A DNA stretch of 64,000 nucleotides from F1-60-MAGs149 sp037133755. GTDB lineage: Bacteria; Actinomycetota; Thermoleophilia; Gaiellales; F1-60-MAGs149. The number at the start of each line of letters is the position of its first letter. The stretch's first letter is position 1. This document shows positions 57,501 to 64,000 of this stretch, one piece after another. The stretch covers positions 1 to 64,000 of the forward strand of contig JBAXNN010000008.1 of the NCBI GenBank assembly GCA_037133755.1. The letters run 5' to 3'. Under the pieces are notes generated by a model. That model was given only the letters and a program-made list of their open reading frames with translations, did no database searches and had not been told where the DNA came from. Both the position numbers and the translations under genes were made by a program.

Positions 57501-57531
57501 TCCGCCCGCCGGGTTGATCCCGGCGGGCGGA
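57501..57531 (+). terminator. Attenuator hairpin between potD and potB
   Basis: A perfect 13-bp stem (TCCGCCCGCCGGG / CCCGGCGGGCGGA) with a TTGAT loop, 10 nt after the potD stop. No T tract follows, so it may act as a partial terminator or RNA-stability barrier that favours binding-protein expression. Confidence 0.6.
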
Positions 57532-57546
57532 ACCGCCGCCCGTCCG

Positions 57547-58428
57547 ATGGCCACGGCCGCGACACCCACCCCGCGTCGCCGCGGGAACTTCCTCTGGCGT
57601 CATCCGTACGCCCGGCTCGCACTGCTCCTTGCGCTGCCGGTGGCATGGCTCGTGTTCGTCTACTTGGGCTCGCTCGCGGTCTTGTTCGTCAACGCCTTTT
57701 GGCGCCTCGACCCCTTCACGGCCGAGATCGTGCGCGAGTGGGGCTTCTGGAACTTCCAGACGCTGTGGGACGGCGAGGTCTACCGCACGATTGTCTTCCG
57801 GACCGTCTCCGTCGCGGCGATCGTGACCGTCGTCGATGCGATCCTCGCGCTGCCGATCGCCTTCGCGATGGCACGCCTGATCCGCCCTGCTCGACGCGCG
57901 GTCATGGTCGTACTCGTGCTGCTACCGCTGTGGTCGAGCTACCTCGTCAAGGTCTACGCCTGGCGCGTGATGCTCGGCGAGCAGGGCATCCTCAACAGCA
58001 TCCTCTCGCCCTTCGGCCTGCACGGCCCGGGCTTCGGCACGACCGCTGTGACCATCGTGCTCGCCTACCTGTGGCTGCCGTTCATGATCCTCCCCGTCTA
58101 CGCCGGCATGGAGCGCATTCCGAACGGCCTGCTCGAGGCCTCCGGCGACCTCGGCGCCAAGCCGCTGCGCACGTTCACCTCTGTCGTCATCCCCCTCGCC
58201 TTCCCGGCGATCGTGGCTGGCTCGATCTTCACCTTCTCGCTGACGCTCGGCGACTACATCGCCGTGCAGCTCGTCTCGAGCACGCAGTTCATCGGCAGCG
58301 TGGTCTACGCCAACGTCGGCACGGCGAACAACCTGCCGCTCGCCGCGGCCTTCGCACTCGTGCCTGTCGCGATCATGATTGTCTACCTCTTCGTCGCCCG
58401 CCGACTTGGCGCCTTCGAGGCCCTCTGA
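57547..58428 (+). CDS. potB: Polyamine-type ABC transporter permease (PotB-like)
   Basis: A 293-residue permease with six membrane helices. The ABC permease loop is GLLEASGDLGAKPLRTFTSV (EAA motif). Start ATG at 57547 follows the intergenic hairpin; an upstream in-frame ATC/ATT start would lie inside the hairpin and is not favoured. It shares one base pair of TGATG overlap with potC. Confidence 0.9.
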   Translation: MATAATPTPRRRGNFLWRHPYARLALLLALPVAWLVFVYLGSLAVLFVNAFWRLDPFTAEIVREWGFWNFQTLWDGEVYRTIVFRTVSVAAIVTVVDAILALPIAFAMARLIRPARRAVMVVLVLLPLWSSYLVKVYAWRVMLGEQGILNSILSPFGLHGPGFGTTAVTIVLAYLWLPFMILPVYAGMERIPNGLLEASGDLGAKPLRTFTSVVIPLAFPAIVAGSIFTFSLTLGDYIAVQLVSSTQFIGSVVYANVGTANNLPLAAAFALVPVAIMIVYLFVARRLGAFEAL

Positions 58429-59255
58429 TGCGCCTCTCCGGACTGTCCCGCGGGCTGATCCTCGCCGCCTCCGGCCTCGTGCTGGCGATCCTCTGGGCAC
58501 CGCTGTTCGTGATCGCGCTGTACGCCTTCAACGACCGCCGCGTGCAGTCGTGGCCGATCAAGGGCTTCTCGCTGCAGTGGTTCGGCAAGGCGATCGACAA
58601 CCCCGGCGTGCGCCACGCGCTGCTGACGTCGCTGGAGATCGCGGTCTGCGCGGCGGCGGTCGCACTCATCCTCGGCACGCTGCTGTCGCTCGCCGTGCAC
58701 CGCTTCTCGTTCTTCGGGCGCACCGCGCTGTCGTTCGTCGTCGTCCTGCCGATCGCCCTACCCGGCATCGTCACCGGCATGGCGCTCAACGCGACCTTCC
58801 GTACGGAGGTGTTCGGCGTGAGCCTCAAGCTCGGCCTGCTCACCGTGATCATCGGCCACGCCACGTTCTGCATCGTGATCCTCTTCAACAACGTGATCGC
58901 ACGCATGCGCCGCGTGCAGGGGTCGCTCGAGGAGGCCGCGATGGACCTCGGTGCCGGCGAGACGCGAGCGTTCCTCGATGTCACCCTGCCGCAGCTGCGG
59001 GGCGCACTGCTCGCTGGCGCGCTCCTGGCCTTCGCACTGTCCTGGGACGAGATCGTCGTGACGACCTTCACCGCAGGCGTCGGCATCGAGACGCTCCCGC
59101 AGTGGATCCTCAACAACCTGTCCCGCCCGAACCAGCTGCCGATCGTCAACGTCGTCGCGCTGGGCACGATTCTGCTGTCGGCAATTCCGGTCTATCTGGC
59201 GACGCGACTGTCGGCAGATGCGGGTGCACCGCTCAGCGCGATCGATGAGCCGTAA
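58428..59255 (+). CDS. potC: Polyamine-type ABC transporter permease (PotC-like)
   Basis: A 275-residue permease with six membrane helices and the EAA loop GSLEEAAMDLGAGETRAFLD. The segment ALSWDEIVVTTFTAG near the C-terminus is typical of PotC. It ends the operon and is followed within 10 nt by tRNA-Lys. Confidence 0.9.
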   Translation: MRLSGLSRGLILAASGLVLAILWAPLFVIALYAFNDRRVQSWPIKGFSLQWFGKAIDNPGVRHALLTSLEIAVCAAAVALILGTLLSLAVHRFSFFGRTALSFVVVLPIALPGIVTGMALNATFRTEVFGVSLKLGLLTVIIGHATFCIVILFNNVIARMRRVQGSLEEAAMDLGAGETRAFLDVTLPQLRGALLAGALLAFALSWDEIVVTTFTAGVGIETLPQWILNNLSRPNQLPIVNVVALGTILLSAIPVYLATRLSADAGAPLSAIDEP

Positions 59256-59258
59256 ACT
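59253..59258 (+). promoter_or_regulatory. -10 hexamer TAAACT for tRNA-Lys
   Basis: TAAACT begins in the potC stop codon and ends 6 nt before the mature 5' end of tRNA-Lys, so the transcript could begin at the mature end. No clear -35 is visible. Confidence 0.4.
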
Positions 59259-59264
59259 CTCCGC

Positions 59265-59335
59265 GGGCCGGTAGCTCGAAGGTCGAGCAGGAGACTTTTA
59301 ATCTCTCGGTCAGGGTTCGATTCCCTGTCGGCCCA
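59265..59335 (+). tRNA. tRNA-Lys (UUU)
   Basis: A 71-nt cloverleaf. The acceptor GGGCCGG pairs with TCGGCCC and the discriminator is A. The D-arm GCTC/GAGC has a short 7-nt loop (GAAGGTC). The anticodon stem is GGAGA/TCTCT with loop CTTTTAA and anticodon TTT at 59297-59299. The T-arm AGGGTTCGATTCCCT is standard. CCA is not encoded. Confidence 0.95.
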
Positions 59336-60406
59336 TCAGGTGCCGCGCAGCGGATCCGCGTCGATGCGCGTGTACCCGATGAAGGCCGCCGTGATGGCGA
59401 TCGCCCCTGCGATCAGCGTCGCCCCCACGCGCGCCTCGGCCAACATGACGATCGCCTGGCCGTTGATCGCGAGGCCCGACAGAATCCCGAGCGTGATGCC
59501 GAAGACCGTCAGCGAGTAGTTGACGCTCGAGAGCGCGATCATGACCAGCGCGCCAATCGCGTACGAGATGACGAGCGCGTACGCCCCCGGATGCAGCACC
59601 TCGACGTAGGCGACCATCACTCCGACGCCGATCAGCGTGCCGAGGACGCGTTCGGCCACGTGGTGCACCGTGCCGGTGCGGTCGGGCTGCAGGACGAAGA
59701 CGAGGGTCAGCGGAATCCAGTACTCATGCGGCAACCCATCGACCCGCGATAGCAGCGAGCCGATCACGAGCGCGATGGCGAGGCGGATGGCGTGGCGCAG
59801 GAACGGATCGCGTCGATGGAAGTGCATGCGCAGGCGCTGCGGAACCGGCACCGCGCTGTCGCCCGGAGCGGGCACGCGCGAGGGTCGCAGCAGCATGATC
59901 GGCACGAGCACGATCGCGCAGAGCGCAAAGCCGGAGCCGCCCACGATCAAGACGACGTCGATCACGCCATGCGGCGGTTGCGGCTGCCCCGATTGGACCG
60001 CGAACTGCGCCATCGACGTCGTGCCGATCGCCACCCAGCGTGGTCCGATCGCCCCGACGTACCCGCCGACCAGCGCGACAGGCACGAGCGTGAGGCACAC
60101 CCAGACGCCGAGCGGCGCAACCGCCGCGCCGGCGGCGGAGGTGACGGTCATGAACAGCGCGGCGAGGAGCATCGTGATCCCCATGCGCTCCGATGGCACC
60201 GCGCCGCCGACGAGGCCGACGAAGGCGGCCGTCATGCCGATCGGGAAGGCGTAGCGCTCGAGGCCGACGGCGATCGCGGCAGCGACGAACGCCGCCACCG
60301 CCGCCATCTCGAGCAGCGGCAGACGCCAGTGGATCTCGCGCCAGTCCCAGGTGGAGCCGAACAGCACGAGCCGCCGACCCGCCCGCTGCACGTGGCCGGA
60401 GTTCAC
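59336..60406 (-). CDS. FUSC-family (aromatic acid exporter-like) membrane protein
   Basis: A 356-residue protein with two sets of membrane helices around a short cytoplasmic stretch, like the FUSC/YccS/AaeB group. The second half has the characteristic HAIRLAIALVIGSLLSRVDG and HEYWIPLTLVFVLQPDRTGTVHHVAERVLGT. It is shorter than AaeB. Substrate unknown. GTG at 60406 has GAGGATGG upstream. Its stop codon abuts the 3' end of tRNA-Lys. Confidence 0.8.
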   Translation of the reverse strand: MNSGHVQRAGRRLVLFGSTWDWREIHWRLPLLEMAAVAAFVAAAIAVGLERYAFPIGMTAAFVGLVGGAVPSERMGITMLLAALFMTVTSAAGAAVAPLGVWVCLTLVPVALVGGYVGAIGPRWVAIGTTSMAQFAVQSGQPQPPHGVIDVVLIVGGSGFALCAIVLVPIMLLRPSRVPAPGDSAVPVPQRLRMHFHRRDPFLRHAIRLAIALVIGSLLSRVDGLPHEYWIPLTLVFVLQPDRTGTVHHVAERVLGTLIGVGVMVAYVEVLHPGAYALVISYAIGALVMIALSSVNYSLTVFGITLGILSGLAINGQAIVMLAEARVGATLIAGAIAITAAFIGYTRIDADPLRGT

Positions 60407-60461
60407 GAAGCCATCCTCACGCCGGAGACGGTAGCGTCACTCCGGTGCGAGCGAACCGCTG

Positions 60462-60944
60462 CTACGCGACGCTCGGCTGGTCGCGGCCCGACGTCGACCC
60501 GGCGGCCTGACCGCCTTCGCCCAGGAGCTCGTCGTAGCGGCGCTGACTGGCCGTGATCGCATCGTGGTTGACGATGGCCCAGTCGGCGAGTGCCATCACC
60601 GGGTCGATCAGCGTCTGCCCCAGCGGCGTGAGTTGGTATTCGACCCTGGGCGGGACCTCCGGGAAGACCGTGCGCTGCACCACGCCGTCGCGCTCGAGCT
60701 TGCGCAGGGTCAGGGTCAGCATGCGCTGCGAGATCCCGACGACGCCGTACTTGAGGCCGGTGAACCGCTGCGGTCCGTAGCTGAGGATGACGATCACGAG
60801 CAGGCTCCATTTGTCACCGACCCGGCTGAAGGTCTCGCGCACGACGCGGCAGTGCTCGGAGTCGGCGTACTGCGCGATCAGCCCGAATGGCGTTTCCTCC
60901 ACGCTGCAGTCATCGACCGCAACGCCCTTCCTGGTAGCAGCCAT
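60462..60944 (-). CDS. HxlR-family transcriptional regulator
   Basis: A 160-residue winged-helix regulator of the HxlR type: C33 in DSEHCRVVRETFSRVGDKWS, then SLLVIVILSYGPQRFTGLK, GISQRMLTLTLRKLERDGVV and the wing PPRVEYQLTPLGQTL. Some relatives sense aldehydes or quinones through Cys, including formaldehyde sensors, but that is only suggestive here. GGAGGG precedes the ATG by 6 nt. It is divergent from the membrane-protein gene and probably controls it. Confidence 0.88.
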   Translation of the reverse strand: MAATRKGVAVDDCSVEETPFGLIAQYADSEHCRVVRETFSRVGDKWSLLVIVILSYGPQRFTGLKYGVVGISQRMLTLTLRKLERDGVVQRTVFPEVPPRVEYQLTPLGQTLIDPVMALADWAIVNHDAITASQRRYDELLGEGGQAAGSTSGRDQPSVA

Positions 60945-60981
60945 GTGGTTCCCTCCGTGTGCCTAGGGCAGTTGAACGTGC

Positions 60982-61032
60982 CTTCTTGTACGCCCTCCGA
61001 TTGTTACGTATGGTCGGGTCAGGCACAAGAAG
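60982..61032 (+). promoter_or_regulatory. Promoter of the small membrane gene flanked by inverted operator arms
   Basis: TTGTAC (60986-60991) and TATGGT (61009-61014) have a 17-nt spacer. Inverted arms CTTCTTGT (60982-60989) and ACAAGAAG (61025-61032) overlap the -35 and lie just past the expected start of transcription. This suits repression by the divergent HxlR protein. Confidence 0.6.
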
Positions 61033-61058
61033 TAACCGATAACGCCCCAGGAGCTCTC

Positions 61059-61553
61059 ATGGCACTACTCACCCCCAGTCCCCTCGTCCGCACACCGGCC
61101 AAGATCGGCGCCGGCTTCTTCCTCCTCTGGAGCGTCCTGCACATCTACGTCGGCATCGCGGGCCTGGTGGAGTACCTCACGGGAGATGCGAAGAGCCAGT
61201 GGACGATGCTGATTGGCGGCGCCAACGCACCCGTCAGCGGGTTCCAGTTCCCGACCGACGCACTCACCGCGAACGCCCAGTCCCACTTCATCCTCAACTT
61301 CTGCCTCGACGTCGGCGGCTACGGCGTGCTCGGCATCATCGTCGCGTGGATGATCTGGAGCCGCGCGTCGTGGACCGGCTACCTGATCGGCCTCGTGGCC
61401 ATCGGCATCGCCGACCTGAGCTTTCTCTTCGCGATGGTGACGAGCGGGATCATCGTGGCCGACGTCGCCACGGTCGCCGGGCCGATCATCTGGTTCATCG
61501 CCATCATCGTCACCCCACTCGGGCTGCCGCGTCAGGCCAAGACGAGGATCTGA
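61059..61553 (+). CDS. Small integral membrane protein of unknown function
   Basis: A 164-residue protein with four hydrophobic helices (FFLLWSVLHIYVGIAGLVEYL, GGYGVLGIIVAWMIW, YLIGLVAIGIADLSFLF and GPIIWFIAIIVTPLG). AGGAG precedes the ATG. It is divergent from the HxlR gene, which likely regulates it. The 3' end overlaps the convergent channel gene by 22 bp. Family not recognised. Confidence 0.7.
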   Translation: MALLTPSPLVRTPAKIGAGFFLLWSVLHIYVGIAGLVEYLTGDAKSQWTMLIGGANAPVSGFQFPTDALTANAQSHFILNFCLDVGGYGVLGIIVAWMIWSRASWTGYLIGLVAIGIADLSFLFAMVTSGIIVADVATVAGPIIWFIAIIVTPLGLPRQAKTRI

Positions 61554-63424
61554 TCGTTCTCGGCGAAGGCGACGAGGCGGCTCTTCGGCGGGTTGAGCAC
61601 GACGCCACCACCGAGCGCACCGTCGGCATCCTCGTCGGTGCCGCGTCGGTACCCCACACAGACATGGCCTCGTCGTCGTGCGGCAGCGACGACATCGGCA
61701 TACGACTGCTCCGCTCCTATGGCCAGGTAGCGCGATGCCGGTACGAGCACGAGTTCGACACCCTCGGCATCGAAGAGGTCGGCGAAGACGCCCCGAAGTT
61801 CGGCGTTCTCCGACAGCTGCGCGAGCATGAGGCTCGTCAGGCGCTCACTCACGACAAAGTCATCGGGATTCGCGATGCGCGCAAGCTCAACGTCGCGGGC
61901 ATCGAGGAGCTCGGCCACGAGACGCACGCCGTGATTGGGGCTGGCCTCGTCCTCCGTCACCTGCCGGATCTGAAGCAGTGTGAGCAGTGTCCGCGCGTCG
62001 CTCGCTGCAGCGTCATCGCCGCGGTAGCAGAGGATGATGACCTGGTCGTACCCGCGACGCCCCAGCTCGACCGCGAGCAGATTCCCATCGACCGTATCCA
62101 TTTCGATGAATTCAAGATCGAGAGAACCCACTGCCGTCGCCCGCGACATTCCCCCGGCTCGCACCGGATCGAGCAGCACACGCACGGTCGATCCGGCGGA
62201 GACGTACCGATCGAGCTCATTGAGAATCCGTGGGCCCATCGCGTTCCAGCCGACGACAAGCGTGTGCTCAACCTTCAGTTCGAGCGGCGGCTCGGATGCT
62301 GTCGCAGCTGCCTGCCCTGCGATGACCTCACCGTCAAGCACCACGGTGTCGTCATCCGCGGAGATCGCAATCACCTGATCGCCGTCGGCGAATACGCGCA
62401 ACATCGACGGGCTCAGCGTGATGGTGCCGTCAGCGGCGCGGACACCGATCACCGAGGACGATTCGTACAGCGTCAGACAGTCACCGAAGGTGTGCCCGGT
62501 CAGCCGTGGCTCTGCCTGAAAGTAGATCTCGTCGCCATCAAAATCGAGGAGGTCCTGGAAGACGAAGCTGAGGCCAGCCTGACGGCAGACCTGTGCCGTG
62601 ATGCGCGAGATCACATCGTTGGAGACAACGACGCCGAGCCGCCCGCGCGCGGCACGTTCTAGTGCAGTCGCCGAGTCGGACTCGAGAAACTCCGCCGTCA
62701 CCTTGAGCTTCTCGAAATCGCGATCAAAGCCCATCAGCGCGAGGACCGTTTTGACGGTCTGCGGGTCGCCGGCGTCCTGATCGGCCAGGACGAGCACGGA
62801 CTTCGCCTCCAGCGGGCGTACCAACTCGAGGTCCGCCGGGTCGGACGGGTCGCCAGATCGGCAGATCACGCGCGTGCGCCGCGGGCCACTGGCGCGAGCC
62901 TTCACCTCGTCTTCCATGTCCACCTTGTCGTGCGACGCGAGAATCACCACGCTCGGGTGACGCTGATTCTCGTTGGCGATCTCGATCTCGTCGAGGATCT
63001 GATGGATCTTCGGCGACCAGCCCAGAATCAGTGTGTGCCCCTCCTCGACAACGAGTGACCGGCCCTTGCGCAACTCGTCCACGGTGCGGTCGATGCCACT
63101 CGAGATGAGACCGATCAGCGTCGACACGATGAAAATGCCGATGATCGTGATGCCAAGAGCGATGAAGCGGAAGCGCCAGCCGGCATCACCGCCCATCGTG
63201 CCGGGGTCGAGCGTGCGGAGCAGACTGAGCCAGACTCCCTCGATGAACGACGTCTGCGTCTCACCGTCGGCACGGATCCCGAGCAAGACGATCAGCACAC
63301 CCGCGATCATCACGAAGATGAACGTGACGATCGCGAGCCACCCGATGATGCCGATGGTCCCGCGCGACAGGGTCGCATCGAAGCGGTAGCGCAGGCGGTC
63401 ACGCGTTGTGATCTGCCGCGTCAT
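61532..63424 (-). CDS. CASTOR/POLLUX-type RCK ion channel
   Basis: A 630-residue protein. N-terminal membrane helices (IIGWLAIVTFIFVMIAGVLI and a second pair around FRFIALGITIIGIFIVSTLI) enclose a pore-like segment (LSLLRTLDPGTMGG). The soluble remainder has two Rossmann/TrkA-N-like RCK parts (EEGHTLILGWSPKIHQILDE and VEHTLVVGWNAMGPRILNEL). This pattern matches the DMI1/CASTOR/POLLUX family of cation channels. No TVGYG filter is present, as usual for that family. ATG at 63424 lies next to the stop of the upstream gene. Confidence 0.85.
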   Translation of the reverse strand: MTRQITTRDRLRYRFDATLSRGTIGIIGWLAIVTFIFVMIAGVLIVLLGIRADGETQTSFIEGVWLSLLRTLDPGTMGGDAGWRFRFIALGITIIGIFIVSTLIGLISSGIDRTVDELRKGRSLVVEEGHTLILGWSPKIHQILDEIEIANENQRHPSVVILASHDKVDMEDEVKARASGPRRTRVICRSGDPSDPADLELVRPLEAKSVLVLADQDAGDPQTVKTVLALMGFDRDFEKLKVTAEFLESDSATALERAARGRLGVVVSNDVISRITAQVCRQAGLSFVFQDLLDFDGDEIYFQAEPRLTGHTFGDCLTLYESSSVIGVRAADGTITLSPSMLRVFADGDQVIAISADDDTVVLDGEVIAGQAAATASEPPLELKVEHTLVVGWNAMGPRILNELDRYVSAGSTVRVLLDPVRAGGMSRATAVGSLDLEFIEMDTVDGNLLAVELGRRGYDQVIILCYRGDDAAASDARTLLTLLQIRQVTEDEASPNHGVRLVAELLDARDVELARIANPDDFVVSERLTSLMLAQLSENAELRGVFADLFDAEGVELVLVPASRYLAIGAEQSYADVVAAARRRGHVCVGYRRGTDEDADGALGGGVVLNPPKSRLVAFAENDQILVLA

Positions 63425-63428
63425 GGCG

Positions 63429-64000
63429 TTACCACAGGACCCCGAGCCCAACACCGGCCGGATTGCCCAGGTTAATCAGACGGATGATCGAGAAGATCAG
63501 GAGAATGCTGCCGACGATGCCGAGCCCGATCTTGATCGGCACTTGGCGCACCAAGCTCGCGACGCCGAACAGGAAGAGGCCAATCGCGATGATGATGGAA
63601 AGAATGTCGAAGGCGGCCGCGAGCGCGTCGAAGTGGTCCGCCTCCACGAACAACGCCTCCGCCTTGGCGTCACGCGCCTTCGCGGCGTCGTAGAGCGGCG
63701 AGGACCAGTGCGGATTGTCATCCGTGAACGGGGTCTTGGCCCCGCCCGTGTGCGGCTGCTCTTCCCACCAATCGACCGAGGCCGCGAGCTCCGGCGACAT
63801 CAGCGACTCATGCACGTAGGTCGCCAGTGGCTTCTGCCCGGTGTGCAGCGCCTTGGTGTATTCGAGGAAGATCGCTTCGTCCGCCACGGCGACGGCCGTC
63901 GCGTCGTTGTAGTCCTGCGACGCCGCGTCGGCCGCGCGAATGCCCTGGCTGTACAGACCCGCCACCGATCCACTCAATTCCGAACTCTGGAACGTCGCCC
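63429..64000 (-). CDS. Membrane protein of unknown function, 5' end beyond the window
   Basis: The frame is open to the window edge (… ATFQSSELSGSVAG), so the true start is probably outside. The visible 190 residues have a soluble helical part with Trp/Asp-rich segment VDWWEEQPHTGG, then two hydrophobic helices (AAFDILSIIIAIGLFLFGVASL and IGLGIVGSILLIFSIIRLI). It resembles DUF4337-type proteins in layout only. It is directly upstream of the channel gene (4-nt gap), suggesting co-expression. Confidence 0.65.
   Translation of the reverse strand, partial: ATFQSSELSGSVAGLYSQGIRAADAASQDYNDATAVAVADEAIFLEYTKALHTGQKPLATYVHESLMSPELAASVDWWEEQPHTGGAKTPFTDDNPHWSSPLYDAAKARDAKAEALFVEADHFDALAAAFDILSIIIAIGLFLFGVASLVRQVPIKIGLGIVGSILLIFSIIRLINLGNPAGVGLGVLW

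Overview
The window is a 64 kb piece of a high-GC (roughly two thirds G+C) bacterial chromosome, densely coded on both strands with many 1-4 nt stop/start overlaps. Gene content suggests a Gram-positive, aerobic or facultative actinobacterial lineage, possibly Thermoleophilia/Solirubrobacterales: a lipoprotein-type binding protein, a very large secreted adhesin-like protein, many short leaders, a GlcN-kinase-like operon and an FeS-type photolyase. The taxonomic placement is an inference from gene content and style only.

Layout. 0-6.5 kb: NDP-sugar nucleotidyltransferase, serine hydrolase, DUF4395/thioredoxin pair, J-domain protein, a formaldehyde-activating-enzyme (Fae) homologue and a D,D-carboxypeptidase. 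6.5-9.7 kb: one-chain glycine decarboxylase (gcvP), tRNA-Asp and a terminator. 9.7-13.2 kb: a translationally coupled UGT-like transferase / maltokinase-fold kinase / SIS protein operon. 13.2-20.1 kb: Rieske oxygenase with a divergent TetR regulator, TIM-barrel isomerase, phosphotransferase, FAD oxidoreductase, ogt, homocysteine S-methyltransferase, DUF2237. 20.1-28.9 kb: one 2936-residue secreted protein with about 17 CshA-like repeats. 29-37.4 kb: an NAD-type formate dehydrogenase operon with fdhD, moeA and a divergent LysR gene. 37.5-41.3 kb: two tandem kup genes. 41.4-51 kb: MttB-family methyltransferase, DMT transporter, MurI-like protein, two GcvT/DmdA-like proteins (one fused to an unknown domain), SirB1-like protein and two flavin oxidases. 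51-55.2 kb: Fpg-like glycosylase, FeS photolyase, YqgE, MFS. 55.2-59.3 kb: polyamine-type ABC transporter and tRNA-Lys. 59.3-64 kb: FUSC-like protein, HxlR regulator, small membrane protein, CASTOR/POLLUX-type RCK channel and a truncated membrane protein.

The most striking gene is the formate dehydrogenase catalytic subunit (34495-36453). It is interrupted by an in-frame TGA exactly where selenocysteine sits in this family, and it is followed at once by a hairpin with the GGUCU loop typical of bacterial SECIS elements. A caller that treats TGA as stop breaks it into two pieces. The Fe4S4 domain normally found in the same chain is encoded separately, two genes downstream.

The window as a whole reads as a one-carbon/methylated-amine economy. 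Candidate demethylating enzymes (Rieske oxygenase, MttB-like and GcvT-like methyltransferases, MSOX-like and other flavin oxidases) would yield methyl groups or formaldehyde. Fae could capture formaldehyde, formate dehydrogenase would oxidise formate, and GcvP would handle glycine. A PotABCD-type importer may bring in an amine substrate. Substrates are not proven by sequence.

At the DNA level, at least ten genes start exactly 6 nt after a TANNNT-like hexamer, which suggests extensive leaderless transcription. A palindrome core TGGGCCCGGGCCCA occurs four times in intergenic DNA at two distant loci.
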